From: JAOZTV01 sp965371805 | Lineage (GTDB): Bacteria; Acidobacteriota; Aminicenantia; UBA2199 | Assembly (NCBI GenBank): GCA_965371805.1 | Contig: CBDUZW010000007.1 | Coordinates: 1-64,000, forward strand | Length of the DNA: 64,000 bases | Direction: 5' to 3' | In this document: positions 7,704-15,558 of the stretch, piece after piece | Numbering within the stretch: the stretch's first letter is position 1 | Layout: every line of letters begins with the position of its first letter | The notes under the pieces: generated by a model | Seen by the model: only the letters and a program-made list of their open reading frames with translations | Told to the model about the DNA's origin: nothing | Database searches by the model: none | Made by a program: the position numbers and the translations under genes

Positions 7704-9094
7704 TTTCTATTTATGCAATTAGACAGAATCCTGTGATAGTATTTATATTGAAGTTTTTTTAAGTCAATTATTGAAAAAGGTTTATTAGTTAATATTTTGT
7801 CTCTATTCTCTGAATCGGTCTCTATTACTAACTCAAAATCACCTTCAGTTTTAGGAAACCAAATAAACGAAGGTGGCTTATCAGCAAAGATGTCAGTTGA
7901 ATATATATTTTTTTTATCACTGTCTAAAATCATTATTTTATAACTTGGTTTTATCAAATTTACAGGTTTAAGTTTAAATTCTATCGATTTATCAACAACT
8001 AAAACAGTCTCCGGCAATATTTTTACATCTAATTTATAGATGTTTCCAATTTTAATAATATTAAGTTTATTGTCTATTTTATCATCAGATAATCCAAGAA
8101 TACTATTTTGATTAAAAAATATTGCTGAAATCGGGATATCCATTTTATATAGAACAGATTTTTTTTCCTTTATGTTAAAAAACTTTATTGAAGGCTTTTT
8201 CTTAGGTCTTAAAGGAATTGCAATATTTTCTGTCATTATAAGAGGTGAAGAAAAAGGCGTTGTTCCAAGCTTATCCCACCAGGATAGTGAACCATTCTTA
8301 TTGTATATATATATATTATAGTCCTTCAAAATGACAGCTATATTATTTCCCACCTTAATTGGCCTAATTTCGGAAAAAGCAGGAAGTTTAATCGACCATA
8401 AAACTTTTTTTTTATTTAGTGAAAATTTTATTAGCTTCCGATGATCTGAGCAATAATAAAGAATCCCATTATATAAAAGATATTTAGAATTAGAAGCAAT
8501 TTTTAACTTATAAAAATCAATATTTTTATTAATCATATTAAATTCAAATAATTTTTTTTTAGTACAAATTAGAATTTTATTTTTATAAACAAAACAGTCC
8601 TGTATATCTTCTGTTTTTACAATAAGTTCCCCAAGTTTTATCTTTTTTATATAATCAAAAAATATCAATTTTTTTAAAGAATTATAGATAATAATATTCT
8701 CATCAACATATTTTATTTTCTTAAATTGATCCTTTTCTTCACTAAAAATCACATTCATTTTATTAAGATCAAATAGGAATATATTTTTGTCTACATCAGA
8801 AAAAACAATGATATTCTTAAAAGCTTTTATTTCTAATCCAAGCTCCGACTTAAATTGATACTGTGATTTTTTTTGAAATGTATTTGGATCAATCTGTATA
8901 ATTTTTCCATCCTTAAATATTAAAAACATATCTTTATTATTTTTAATTAGTCTCAATAATTTATCGGAGTTCTCTATTGAATAGACCAGTTCATGGCTGA
9001 TATTTGGAGATATTTCTGGAACAAGAATTTTTTTATCCTGACATCCATAAAAAAGTAAGAAAAATAGAGATATAAGAAGAAATGCTTTGTTCAT
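7700..9094 (-). CDS. Beta-propeller-like lipoprotein of unknown function
   Basis: 464 residues. The N-terminus is a lipoprotein signal with lipobox F-Y-G-C (Cys18), so the protein is probably anchored to a membrane and faces the periplasm. The rest is a run of short beta-strand repeats of the PQQ/WD40 type (for example L-L-Y-N-G-I-L-Y-Y-C-S-D and N-N-I-A-V-I-L-K-D-Y-N-I-Y-I-Y), followed by a C-terminal segment that may be an Ig-like domain. It resembles BamB-like quinoprotein-fold proteins only in outline, so I give no function. Overlaps of 4 bp on both sides (response regulator upstream, murB downstream) show tight coupling. It is very A+T-rich. Confidence 0.75.
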   Translation of the reverse strand: MNKAFLLISLFFLLFYGCQDKKILVPEISPNISHELVYSIENSDKLLRLIKNNKDMFLIFKDGKIIQIDPNTFQKKSQYQFKSELGLEIKAFKNIIVFSDVDKNIFLFDLNKMNVIFSEEKDQFKKIKYVDENIIIYNSLKKLIFFDYIKKIKLGELIVKTEDIQDCFVYKNKILICTKKKLFEFNMINKNIDFYKLKIASNSKYLLYNGILYYCSDHRKLIKFSLNKKKVLWSIKLPAFSEIRPIKVGNNIAVILKDYNIYIYNKNGSLSWWDKLGTTPFSSPLIMTENIAIPLRPKKKPSIKFFNIKEKKSVLYKMDIPISAIFFNQNSILGLSDDKIDNKLNIIKIGNIYKLDVKILPETVLVVDKSIEFKLKPVNLIKPSYKIMILDSDKKNIYSTDIFADKPPSFIWFPKTEGDFELVIETDSENRDKILTNKPFSIIDLKKLQYKYYHRILSNCINRK

Positions 9095-9459
9095 ATATGC
9101 TTCTCTAATAATGTTAAGAGATCTTCAAGCTTAAAAGGTTTTTTTAATACAGCAACTGCACCAAGAGCCTTGACAATTGTTAAATAATTACTCGCATCAA
9201 TTCTTCCACCACCAGACATAGCAATGACCTTTACATTAGCATTTAGTTTCTTAAGATTTCTAATAAGCTCTATCCCTTCCATCTCTTCCATTATCAAGTC
9301 AGTGAGCACTAGATCTGGAAGCCCCTTCATCTCAATAAGTTCTAAAGCTTTTTTACCATTATCTGCATGTGATACTTCAAATCCATTATGTTTTAAAAAT
9401 CCTATAAGTAATTTTCTTAGTTCCAGATCATCTTCAACTACCAATATTTCCCTTTTCAT
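9091..9459 (-). CDS. Single-domain response regulator (CheY-like)
   Basis: 122 residues, a stand-alone receiver domain. The acidic pair E9-D10-D11, the phosphoacceptor Asp54 (V-L-T-D-L), M-S-G-G-G at the Thr/Ser position and Lys107 (L-K-K-P-F) are all present, so it should be phosphorylatable. There is no output domain; it would act by binding a partner. No cognate kinase is adjacent. It lies just downstream of tRNA-Arg and overlaps the lipoprotein gene by 4 bp. It could be a partner of the CheZ-like phosphatase at 837-1490, but that is only a guess. Confidence 0.9.
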   Translation of the reverse strand: MKREILVVEDDLELRKLLIGFLKHNGFEVSHADNGKKALELIEMKGLPDLVLTDLIMEEMEGIELIRNLKKLNANVKVIAMSGGGRIDASNYLTIVKALGAVAVLKKPFKLEDLLTLLEKHI

Positions 9460-9481
9460 TTATAATGTCCTACTCAAAAAA

Positions 9482-9554
9482 CGCACCTGGCAGGGATCGA
9501 ACCTGCGGCACTGGGATTAGGAATCCCAAGCTCTATCCTCTGAGCTACAGGTGC
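9482..9554 (-). tRNA. tRNA-Arg (anticodon CCT)
   Basis: A complete 73-nt cloverleaf on the minus strand. Acceptor GCACCTG pairs with CAGGTGC; the D arm is GCTC/GAGC; the anticodon stem is TGGGA/TCCCA with loop TT-CCT-AA; the T arm is GCAGG-TTCGATC-CCTGC; the discriminator is G. Anticodon CCT reads AGG (Arg). The 3' CCA is not encoded. The response regulator starts 22 bp beyond its 3' end and a strong promoter lies upstream. Confidence 0.97.
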
Positions 9555-9569
9555 TTATTTGAGGTGTAA

Positions 9570-9598
9570 ATTATAGCACTAAATATAAAAATGGTCAA
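9570..9598 (-). promoter_or_regulatory. Promoter of tRNA-Arg and probably the response regulator-murB unit
   Basis: Reading the minus strand: TTGACC (9598-9593), a 17-bp spacer, TATAAT (9575-9570). It is near-perfect consensus, with the tRNA 5' end 15 bp downstream of the -10. No clear terminator separates the tRNA from the response regulator, so read-through is plausible. Confidence 0.7.
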
Positions 9599-9609
9599 AA
9601 ATGATTTTT

Positions 9610-9640
9610 TTTACAGTAAGTTAGAAAAAAATGGTATAAT
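9610..9640 (+). promoter_or_regulatory. Predicted promoter of the leader frame and acyltransferase
   Basis: Perfect TATAAT at 9635-9640, with TTTACA at 9610-9615 at a long 19-bp spacing (TTACAG with 18 bp is the alternative). A GGAG ribosome site and short frame follow within 25 bp. Confidence 0.45.
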
Positions 9641-9661
9641 AATTTGCAGGAGAAAAAATAG

Positions 9662-9718
9662 ATGAAAAAATCATGGGAAAATAAAATAAACAAAGTTTTA
9701 AAAATAGTAGAAATATAG
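9662..9718 (+). CDS. Possible 18-residue leader peptide
   Basis: A short frame, M-K-K-S-W-E-N-K-I-N-K-V-L-K-I-V-E-I, preceded by a good ribosome site (CAGGAG, about 8 nt before the ATG). It ends with TAG only 5 bp before the TTG and 17 bp before the ATG of the acyltransferase, which has no good ribosome site of its own. It may couple translation to the acyltransferase. It is not a run of one regulatory amino acid, so classical attenuation is not suggested. Confidence 0.35.
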   Translation: MKKSWENKINKVLKIVEI

Positions 9719-9735
9719 GGAATTTGGTTAAAAAA

Positions 9736-10797
9736 ATGAATGAGCTATTAACTATTCAAGATGCAAGTAGAAAAAACTTTTTATATGTTATCGCAAAATC
9801 AATTTCACACTTTGGCTATATGTTATTATCAAAGGTTTTTGTTGAATTGCCGGAATCAATTAAAGAGATAAAAAAAAAAAATAAGAATGCGGTCTTTTTA
9901 TATTCCGGTTTACATAAGAGCCTGTGGGAAACAACAGGTATTCTAGTAAGTTTAGGGAATAACGATTTATCAGTCCCCGCTGTAGGAATGGGAGACAATC
10001 TGGTAAAGGGAAAACTCTTTCTAAAAATCGTAAAAAAACTTAGAATTTTTCTTGTAAAACGAGGAACTTCCAGAGCAGGCCTTGTTAAATCCGCAAAACT
10101 TCTAAAACAGTATACAATGAGTTATATGGCAAATGGATTAGATATAATGCTTTTTCCTGAAGGAACACGGAAAACTATTCCAACTAAGGGTGTTTATGGT
10201 GGTTTTTTTCCAACTGCATTTGATGCTCTACTGGATTATGAAAAGAATAAAGAGCAAATAACAAAAGATAACTCCCTACCTCCCTATGATACTTTCATCA
10301 TTCCCTTCAATGTTGACTACTCTCGTGTAAGAGAAGCCTTTGAGATGATAAGAGAAAAAAACGTTCCCAGGACATTAAAAGTCTGGGATTCAATTAAAAT
10401 GCTCAGACATCTTAAAACAATATATGTAAGTTATGGAGAACCTATTAATATAAAGGACCATCTTGATAAATCCAGGAAAGAACTGAGTTTATATGCAAGA
10501 GAACAATGCATTGATTTAGTTAAAATACTTCCTATTAATATTGTTGCTACTGCCGTAGTAGAATCTATCAAGGATAATAGTTTAGATGATCTTGAGAGTG
10601 TCTATTTTCACATAGAAAAAACAATAGAAAAATTGTTGAAATACAAGAGCAAATTTAGAGGTTTTTCAATTAATGAGGATCCTAAAGCTATCTATCAAAG
10701 AGTTGTTTCTTATGAAAAGATGTTCAAGATACCAAAGGAAAAAAACCTGGCATATTTCAAATTATATTCCAGTTATATTGGACATTATTTGGTATAA
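9736..10797 (+). CDS. PlsB/PlsC-type acyltransferase
   Basis: 353 residues from the ATG at 9736; an in-frame TTG at 9724 would add four. It probably transfers an acyl group to a glycerol-phosphate or related lipid at the inner membrane. The acyltransferase motif L-F-P-E-G-T-R-K is clear. The catalytic H-x4-D motif is represented by H-K-S-L-W-E, so Glu replaces Asp. The long C-terminal part (Y-G-E-P-I and beyond) resembles membrane-associated PlsB/DHAPAT-like proteins more than short PlsC. The ribosome site is weak and translation may depend on the leader frame at 9662-9718. Substrate is not predictable. Confidence 0.8.
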   Translation: MNELLTIQDASRKNFLYVIAKSISHFGYMLLSKVFVELPESIKEIKKKNKNAVFLYSGLHKSLWETTGILVSLGNNDLSVPAVGMGDNLVKGKLFLKIVKKLRIFLVKRGTSRAGLVKSAKLLKQYTMSYMANGLDIMLFPEGTRKTIPTKGVYGGFFPTAFDALLDYEKNKEQITKDNSLPPYDTFIIPFNVDYSRVREAFEMIREKNVPRTLKVWDSIKMLRHLKTIYVSYGEPINIKDHLDKSRKELSLYAREQCIDLVKILPINIVATAVVESIKDNSLDDLESVYFHIEKTIEKLLKYKSKFRGFSINEDPKAIYQRVVSYEKMFKIPKEKNLAYFKLYSSYIGHYLV

Positions 10798-10870
10798 CAC
10801 CCTAAATAAAACTGTGCATTCTTATGACCGCCGTTTCTTAGATGAAAGGTTTGAAATCTTTTACATTCTT

Positions 10871-13114
10871 TTAATTTTTTAAAATTTCTTTGAGGGCCTT
10901 TCCAATCTTTGCTTTAATTATCGGCTTCATCACTAAAACATTTATTCCTTTTAATTTTAAAACATCTCTATTAATCTCTTTGCTGTATCCAGTACAAAGT
11001 ATCACCGGAATATCGGGTTTAATTTTATGGATCTCATCTGCAAGTTGAATACCGGTCATATGCGGCATCGTCATATCAGTTACAATAATGTCAAATTTGT
11101 CGGGTTTGGCATTAAAACATTCCAATGCCTCCAAACTACTGCTTTTAACCTCAACATTATATCCCAATTTTTTAAGCATGGTACTGCCAACCTCAGCAAG
11201 TGAAACTTCATCATCTACTAATAGTACATATTCTCCGTTACCCATAAGGTCCAAAACTTCAGTAGATGGAGATGACACTTTTTCTACATTTTCAATCAGG
11301 GGGAAATAAAGAGTGAAAGTCGTCCCTATTCCCGGTTCCGAATAGACTTTTATTTCTCCTCCATGCCCTTTAACAATACCATAAACAACAGCTAAGCCGA
11401 GGCCTGTTCCTTCCCCGGTATCTTTTGTAGTAAAATAGGGTTCAAAAATTCTGTCAAGAGTTTTTTTATCCATCCCGCTTCCTGTATCAATGATTGAGAG
11501 AGTCTGATATTCCCCGGATTTAATATCTAAAAGAGTATCATCATAATCGACAATGACTTTATCTAATATAAGTTCTATTTCACCGCTGCCTTTCTTCATC
11601 GAATGAGCTGCGTTAGTGCATAAATTCATAACAACCTGATTTATCTGAGTCGCATTACCAATTATTAACCCGGTCTTTTCATTTATTGAGTGTTTAATAT
11701 TTATTGTTGATGGAATTGTCGATCTTAAAAAATTTATTGTTTCAAGAAGAATTTTTTCAATATTTAATGGTTTCATTGTTTCTTCACTTTTCCTGCTGAA
11801 TGCGAGAATCTGTGTTACCATCTCTTTTGCCCGCAAAGACGCACGCATTATGTGTTGCAAATTTTCAGTCAACATATGATCTCCAGGGATTTCATCTATA
11901 GATAGTTCAGTATACCCCATAATAACACCTAGTATATTATTAAAATCATGAGCAATTCCACCCGCCAGTGTCCCGATCGCCTCCATTTTCTGTGCCTGAC
12001 GAAGTTGTTCTTCTGCTTTTTTTCTTGACTCTATCTCTTTGGTTAAATTTTGTCTCTGGATCTCATTTTGTCTAAAAAGCCGTGCATTCTCTATTGCAAC
12101 CGCTATCTGGTTTGCAACTATTTGTAAATGGTCCAAATCCAGTTTAGTAAACTCTCTTTTTTCATATAAAGTAGAAACAGAGATTAGTCCAACTAATTCT
12201 CCCTCTAATACTAAAGGTGCTGCGGCAAGGGATTTGTACGCTTTCAAATCATAAGAACCTGTAGCTATTAATTGAGACCAATTTCCCACATCCATTACAG
12301 ATATTGGATTAAGATCTTCCACTATCTCTTTTAAAAAGCCGGAATCCAAGGGGAATGCTTCAGGTAAACTATCCTTTTTGATCCCTATACTAGCAGTTAA
12401 AACAAGATTATTTTCATGTAAAGTCCTGACTACACAGGCATCTACATTAAATACTTCTTTAACCTGCCCCAGCAATTTTGTAGCCTGCTCCTCTACAGTG
12501 AATTTGTCAATCCTCCCCTCTATTATCTGTGAAATAAGATTAAGCCTGTTGTTGGATGATAAAAGCTGGCTTGTTCTTTCCGCCACAAGGTGCTCCATAT
12601 TTTTATATAAGGCTGAGAACCGTAATAATAGCCCTACTGTTTTAGTTAATTCATAGAGTCCATTAATAATAAGTTCAATATTTACTCTTTCCGGGAGCCC
12701 AAAGAGTTGAATTGAACCAATCGTTATATCATTTAATATCAGAGGAACAATAATGGAAAGATCAAATCCCAGTTTTTTTAGGGCAATAAATTCTTCAGCG
12801 TTATTTTTATCATCAATTAATAGAATATCTTTTTGTTTATAACATTTATCTATTAATATACTTATGACCGGTTCTTGAGAAATGTGTTTCTTCCTATCCG
12901 GATTAACACTAACGAGATTACTCTCCACTCCCTTTTTAGATTTTTTATGGTCAAACAGCATTATAAGTTTTGCACCGGTTATTTCTCTGAAACGGTCACA
13001 CATCTCAAAAAGGGTAACATCAGGGTGATCAGCTTCAGAAAGGACATCCTGAATTATCTCAAAGGTCATTAATCTGAAAGTAACTTCTTCGCTCAACTTT
13101 GTCATATTATTCAA
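10871..13114 (-). CDS. Hybrid sensor histidine kinase (GAF-GAF-HisKA-HATPase-REC)
   Basis: 747 residues, cytoplasmic (no membrane segments). Two GAF-type sensory domains (about 20-170 and 200-345) are followed by a coiled coil, a HisKA domain with phospho-acceptor G-G-I-A-H-D-F-N-N, an HATPase with N box M-N-L-C-T-N-A-A and G boxes D-T-G-S-G-M and G-E-G-T-G-L-G-L, and a C-terminal receiver with L-L-V-D-D-E and acceptor Asp in I-V-T-D-M-T-M-P. No DNA-binding output is attached. The start is TTG at 13114, supported by GGAGA about 8 nt upstream. It is the last gene behind the corrinoid protein, methyltransferase and DUF1638 genes, so it may sense a methyl donor, redox state or cofactor for that pathway (inference). 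Confidence 0.92.
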   Translation of the reverse strand: MNNMTKLSEEVTFRLMTFEIIQDVLSEADHPDVTLFEMCDRFREITGAKLIMLFDHKKSKKGVESNLVSVNPDRKKHISQEPVISILIDKCYKQKDILLIDDKNNAEEFIALKKLGFDLSIIVPLILNDITIGSIQLFGLPERVNIELIINGLYELTKTVGLLLRFSALYKNMEHLVAERTSQLLSSNNRLNLISQIIEGRIDKFTVEEQATKLLGQVKEVFNVDACVVRTLHENNLVLTASIGIKKDSLPEAFPLDSGFLKEIVEDLNPISVMDVGNWSQLIATGSYDLKAYKSLAAAPLVLEGELVGLISVSTLYEKREFTKLDLDHLQIVANQIAVAIENARLFRQNEIQRQNLTKEIESRKKAEEQLRQAQKMEAIGTLAGGIAHDFNNILGVIMGYTELSIDEIPGDHMLTENLQHIMRASLRAKEMVTQILAFSRKSEETMKPLNIEKILLETINFLRSTIPSTINIKHSINEKTGLIIGNATQINQVVMNLCTNAAHSMKKGSGEIELILDKVIVDYDDTLLDIKSGEYQTLSIIDTGSGMDKKTLDRIFEPYFTTKDTGEGTGLGLAVVYGIVKGHGGEIKVYSEPGIGTTFTLYFPLIENVEKVSSPSTEVLDLMGNGEYVLLVDDEVSLAEVGSTMLKKLGYNVEVKSSSLEALECFNAKPDKFDIIVTDMTMPHMTGIQLADEIHKIKPDIPVILCTGYSKEINRDVLKLKGINVLVMKPIIKAKIGKALKEILKN

Positions 13115-13162
13115 CGTACGATCTCCATAATTGAAGAAAATATATCAATATTCCTCATTAAT

Positions 13163-13750
13163 CTAGACATTTTCATCTATTGCTTCACTTAATGAACTAT
13201 GAAGCTGGCTAAAATCTACTGTCATTATTTCAGTTTTTAATCCGGTATAGTCCTCTATTTCTTCTATTTTATCAAAAGGGATATCAACTTGACCAGTATC
13301 AATATAAATGATCCGGGTATGCATCTCCCCCATTAATTCTCTAGCGATATCCTTTCTAAGTCCCAATTCTTGTTGAAATACTTCTTTCCACCTCATTGTC
13401 CATTCCGGCATAAGGAAAAAAACCCCCTCCTTTCTCAATTTTCGATATATATCTTTACCAAGAAGTATCTCAATACAATTTATACCATTTAATTTTGTCA
13501 CACCCTTTTCATTGGAAATATGCTCCATGTTAGGAGAACAGTCTCCAAATACCAGCACAACATTTTTGTCATTACTTTTATTTTTGGAAATTTCACTTTT
13601 TATTTGCTGATCAAGGATTTCAGGTTTCATGTGCAGCATTGAAGAGAGGTATTTCGTAGTGAGATTCATACCCTTTTTGGTTTTTAGCTGCTCCAGTTCA
13701 TTTTTGAATATTGAGCAGGCAAAACAAATTGTCTCTTTTTTTTTAGTCAC
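13163..13750 (-). CDS. DUF1638-family protein
   Basis: 195 residues. The N-terminal I-C9-F-A-C12-S-I-F-K-N-E-L, the central V-F-G-D-C71-S-P-N-M and the L-N-G-I-N-C92-I-E-I-L-L-G segment match my memory of DUF1638 proteins, which often sit next to corrinoid methyltransferase genes. Function is not established. The four conserved-looking cysteines suggest a metal or cofactor site (inference). The start overlaps the end of the URO-D-type methyltransferase by 8 bp, and the hybrid kinase follows 48 bp downstream. Confidence 0.75.
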   Translation of the reverse strand: MTKKKETICFACSIFKNELEQLKTKKGMNLTTKYLSSMLHMKPEILDQQIKSEISKNKSNDKNVVLVFGDCSPNMEHISNEKGVTKLNGINCIEILLGKDIYRKLRKEGVFFLMPEWTMRWKEVFQQELGLRKDIARELMGEMHTRIIYIDTGQVDIPFDKIEEIEDYTGLKTEIMTVDFSQLHSSLSEAIDENV

Positions 13751-14762
13751 TGATCTCCTCTAATGTCTCTTTTATAATTTTAAGGTTTTCCAGAGGCGTC
13801 TCATAAGCAATATCGGCCCCGGAAGATCCCATGACAAAATTCCGGTCCTTTCCAAACTGTTTATAGATATGTTTAACTTCAGTTCTGATCTGTTCAGGAT
13901 TTTTATTTATTAATTCTGGCCCTTCAATATTTCCAACCAATATCTGATTATTCGTTAGAAGCTTTCTTGCTGAATTTAAATCATCTTTCTGATTAACAAC
14001 AAAACCGGCAACATTTGGGAGATTTTGAAAAATTTCCAGAAAAGGGATTAATTGCGCACCCGATTCATGAATTATCAGTGGACCTGATACCTGAGAAAAG
14101 ATCTCCTTTAATTGAGCTTGAAAACCAATTGCCAAATCTTTGGTTACGATTCTTGGATTCAGAAAAGCGGAGGAAATAATGGTAAATGCTGCTCCCATTT
14201 TAAAAAACTCATTGACTAAATCTATAAAGAATTTTCCTGTTTTTTGTATCAGTTTTTCTGCTCTACCTGGATCAGAAAGCACAATATCAATCCAGTTTTC
14301 TATACCCATAAGCATTATTGGCAAATCTATGGGGTTAATAGAAATTGGGGCAATCAGGACCCTGTCACCCAACTGTTTTACAAGCCCCTCAACTGCCATT
14401 TTAAAATAATTTATCTCCTTACTTTCAAATGCTTTATCAAAATTCAAAGATTCAATATCACTCTCTTTTTTTACAACAGGCTTTTTTAAATTGGGGGCCT
14501 GATCTTCAAATATTCTTAATTCACTTCCAAAGGATTTTCCAAAAATTGGCAATGAAAAAGGACCAAAAATAATATCAGGTTCTAATTCTTCGAATACGGC
14601 GAACTGACCTTCTACATATTTTTCCGGAATAGTGTAGTACTCCTTCAGGGGGCAGCCCGTGAGTTTTGCACCGTACAAGCTCAAGGTTAAACTGATGGGC
14701 AACCGGTCTTTATTTTCCCCCTTAACTGTGGCCATAATTCTTTCTATGTTATTCATAACCAT
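13743..14762 (-). CDS. URO-D-family methyltransferase (MtaA/MtbA-like)
   Basis: 339 residues of the uroporphyrinogen decarboxylase fold, in the branch that moves methyl groups to or from corrinoid proteins. The N-terminal I-E-R-I-M-A-T-V-K-G-E-N-K-D-R-L-P and C-terminal S-S-G-A-D-I-A-Y-E-T-P are family signatures. Characterised MtaA/MtbA enzymes bind Zn through H-x-C and a later C; here the sites read H232-E-S234 and A316, and the only cysteine is Cys37. Zinc must be bound differently or not at all. It follows the corrinoid protein by 3 bp with AAAGGA overlapping that stop. It is not HemE, as judged by context. Confidence 0.85.
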   Translation of the reverse strand: MVMNNIERIMATVKGENKDRLPISLTLSLYGAKLTGCPLKEYYTIPEKYVEGQFAVFEELEPDIIFGPFSLPIFGKSFGSELRIFEDQAPNLKKPVVKKESDIESLNFDKAFESKEINYFKMAVEGLVKQLGDRVLIAPISINPIDLPIMLMGIENWIDIVLSDPGRAEKLIQKTGKFFIDLVNEFFKMGAAFTIISSAFLNPRIVTKDLAIGFQAQLKEIFSQVSGPLIIHESGAQLIPFLEIFQNLPNVAGFVVNQKDDLNSARKLLTNNQILVGNIEGPELINKNPEQIRTEVKHIYKQFGKDRNFVMGSSGADIAYETPLENLKIIKETLEEISD

Positions 14763-14765
14763 CCA

Positions 14766-15416
14766 TTATCCTTTAGATAGCCTGTCAAACAATTCTATAA
14801 CTTCCAGGGCATTTCTTGCAGTTCCGTCAGCTTTAATCTCCTCTACTAATTCAGGTCTTAAATTAAAGATAGCCCCGCCTACAGCAAATTTAATTTTCCC
14901 ATTTAATCCTCTTCGATCTAATTCCATTCGCAGTTTGTGCATATTCTTTACATTTGAATACATCATAGCTGAAGCCCCGATTACCGAGGCATTAACTTCG
15001 ACAGCTTTGTCAACAAATTCTTCTGCAAGCACATCGTTCCCAAGATCATAAACAACCCATCCTGCCGATTTCAAGAAATTAACCACCATTTTTCTGCCTA
15101 AAGAGTGATAATCATCCTCAATATTTCCAAGTACAGCTATCCCTTTTGATTTAAATTCTATATTTTTTTTGTTCCTCTCATCATTTAACCTTTTCATAAT
15201 CTCTTCGGTGATCTTCGCTGCAATATATCCCTGAGCTAAGTTAACATCATCACTGGCTGCCCATTTTTTTCCGAATTTGGCAAGTGCTGGTTCAACAATG
15301 TCACAAAAGACTTTTTCATAACTACTTTTTTCTGCTAATTTTTCAACAAAATTTATTGCTGTAGTTTTATCTGCAGCGATAAAACAATCGAACAACTTTC
15401 CTTTTAAATCGTCCAT
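14766..15416 (-). CDS. Corrinoid (B12-binding) methyl-carrier protein
   Basis: 216 residues. A helical B12-binding-2 cap (about 1-85) precedes a Rossmann B12 domain with D102-Y-H104-S-L-G107, the DxHxxG motif whose histidine ligates cobalt, then G-A-S-A-M-M and V-G-G-A. Such proteins carry a methyl group on cobalt between a substrate methyltransferase and an acceptor enzyme. I chose the ATG at 15416, which has AGGGGG just upstream and matches the family N-terminus; an ATG at 15452 would add 12 residues. It is first of the four-gene unit. No RACo-type reductive activator is in the window. Confidence 0.92.
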   Translation of the reverse strand: MDDLKGKLFDCFIAADKTTAINFVEKLAEKSSYEKVFCDIVEPALAKFGKKWAASDDVNLAQGYIAAKITEEIMKRLNDERNKKNIEFKSKGIAVLGNIEDDYHSLGRKMVVNFLKSAGWVVYDLGNDVLAEEFVDKAVEVNASVIGASAMMYSNVKNMHKLRMELDRRGLNGKIKFAVGGAIFNLRPELVEEIKADGTARNALEVIELFDRLSKG

Positions 15417-15527
15417 GATCCCCCTATATAAAAACATAAATAGAAACTTCATGTAGGACTAATAAAAATTGCCACATTCTACTAATTATAAAAACACAGG
15501 CACTTAAATTGCACCTGCAATAAGAAT

Positions 15528-15553
15528 ACTTGAATAATTTTATTATTTCAAGT
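15528..15553. terminator. Weak stem-loop downstream of the mutS-like gene
   Basis: ACTTGAA (15528-15534) pairs with TTCAAGT (15547-15553), and the stem may extend with a bulge. It lies 5 bp past the stop of the minus-strand MutS-like gene. It is A+T-rich and lacks a clear U tract, so it is tentative. Confidence 0.35.
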
Positions 15554-15558
15554 TTATA

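Noticed and set aside
10871..13114. The hybrid kinase gene as a frameshift fusion of two genes.
   Set aside because: The frame is continuous, the domain order is standard and all boxes are intact.
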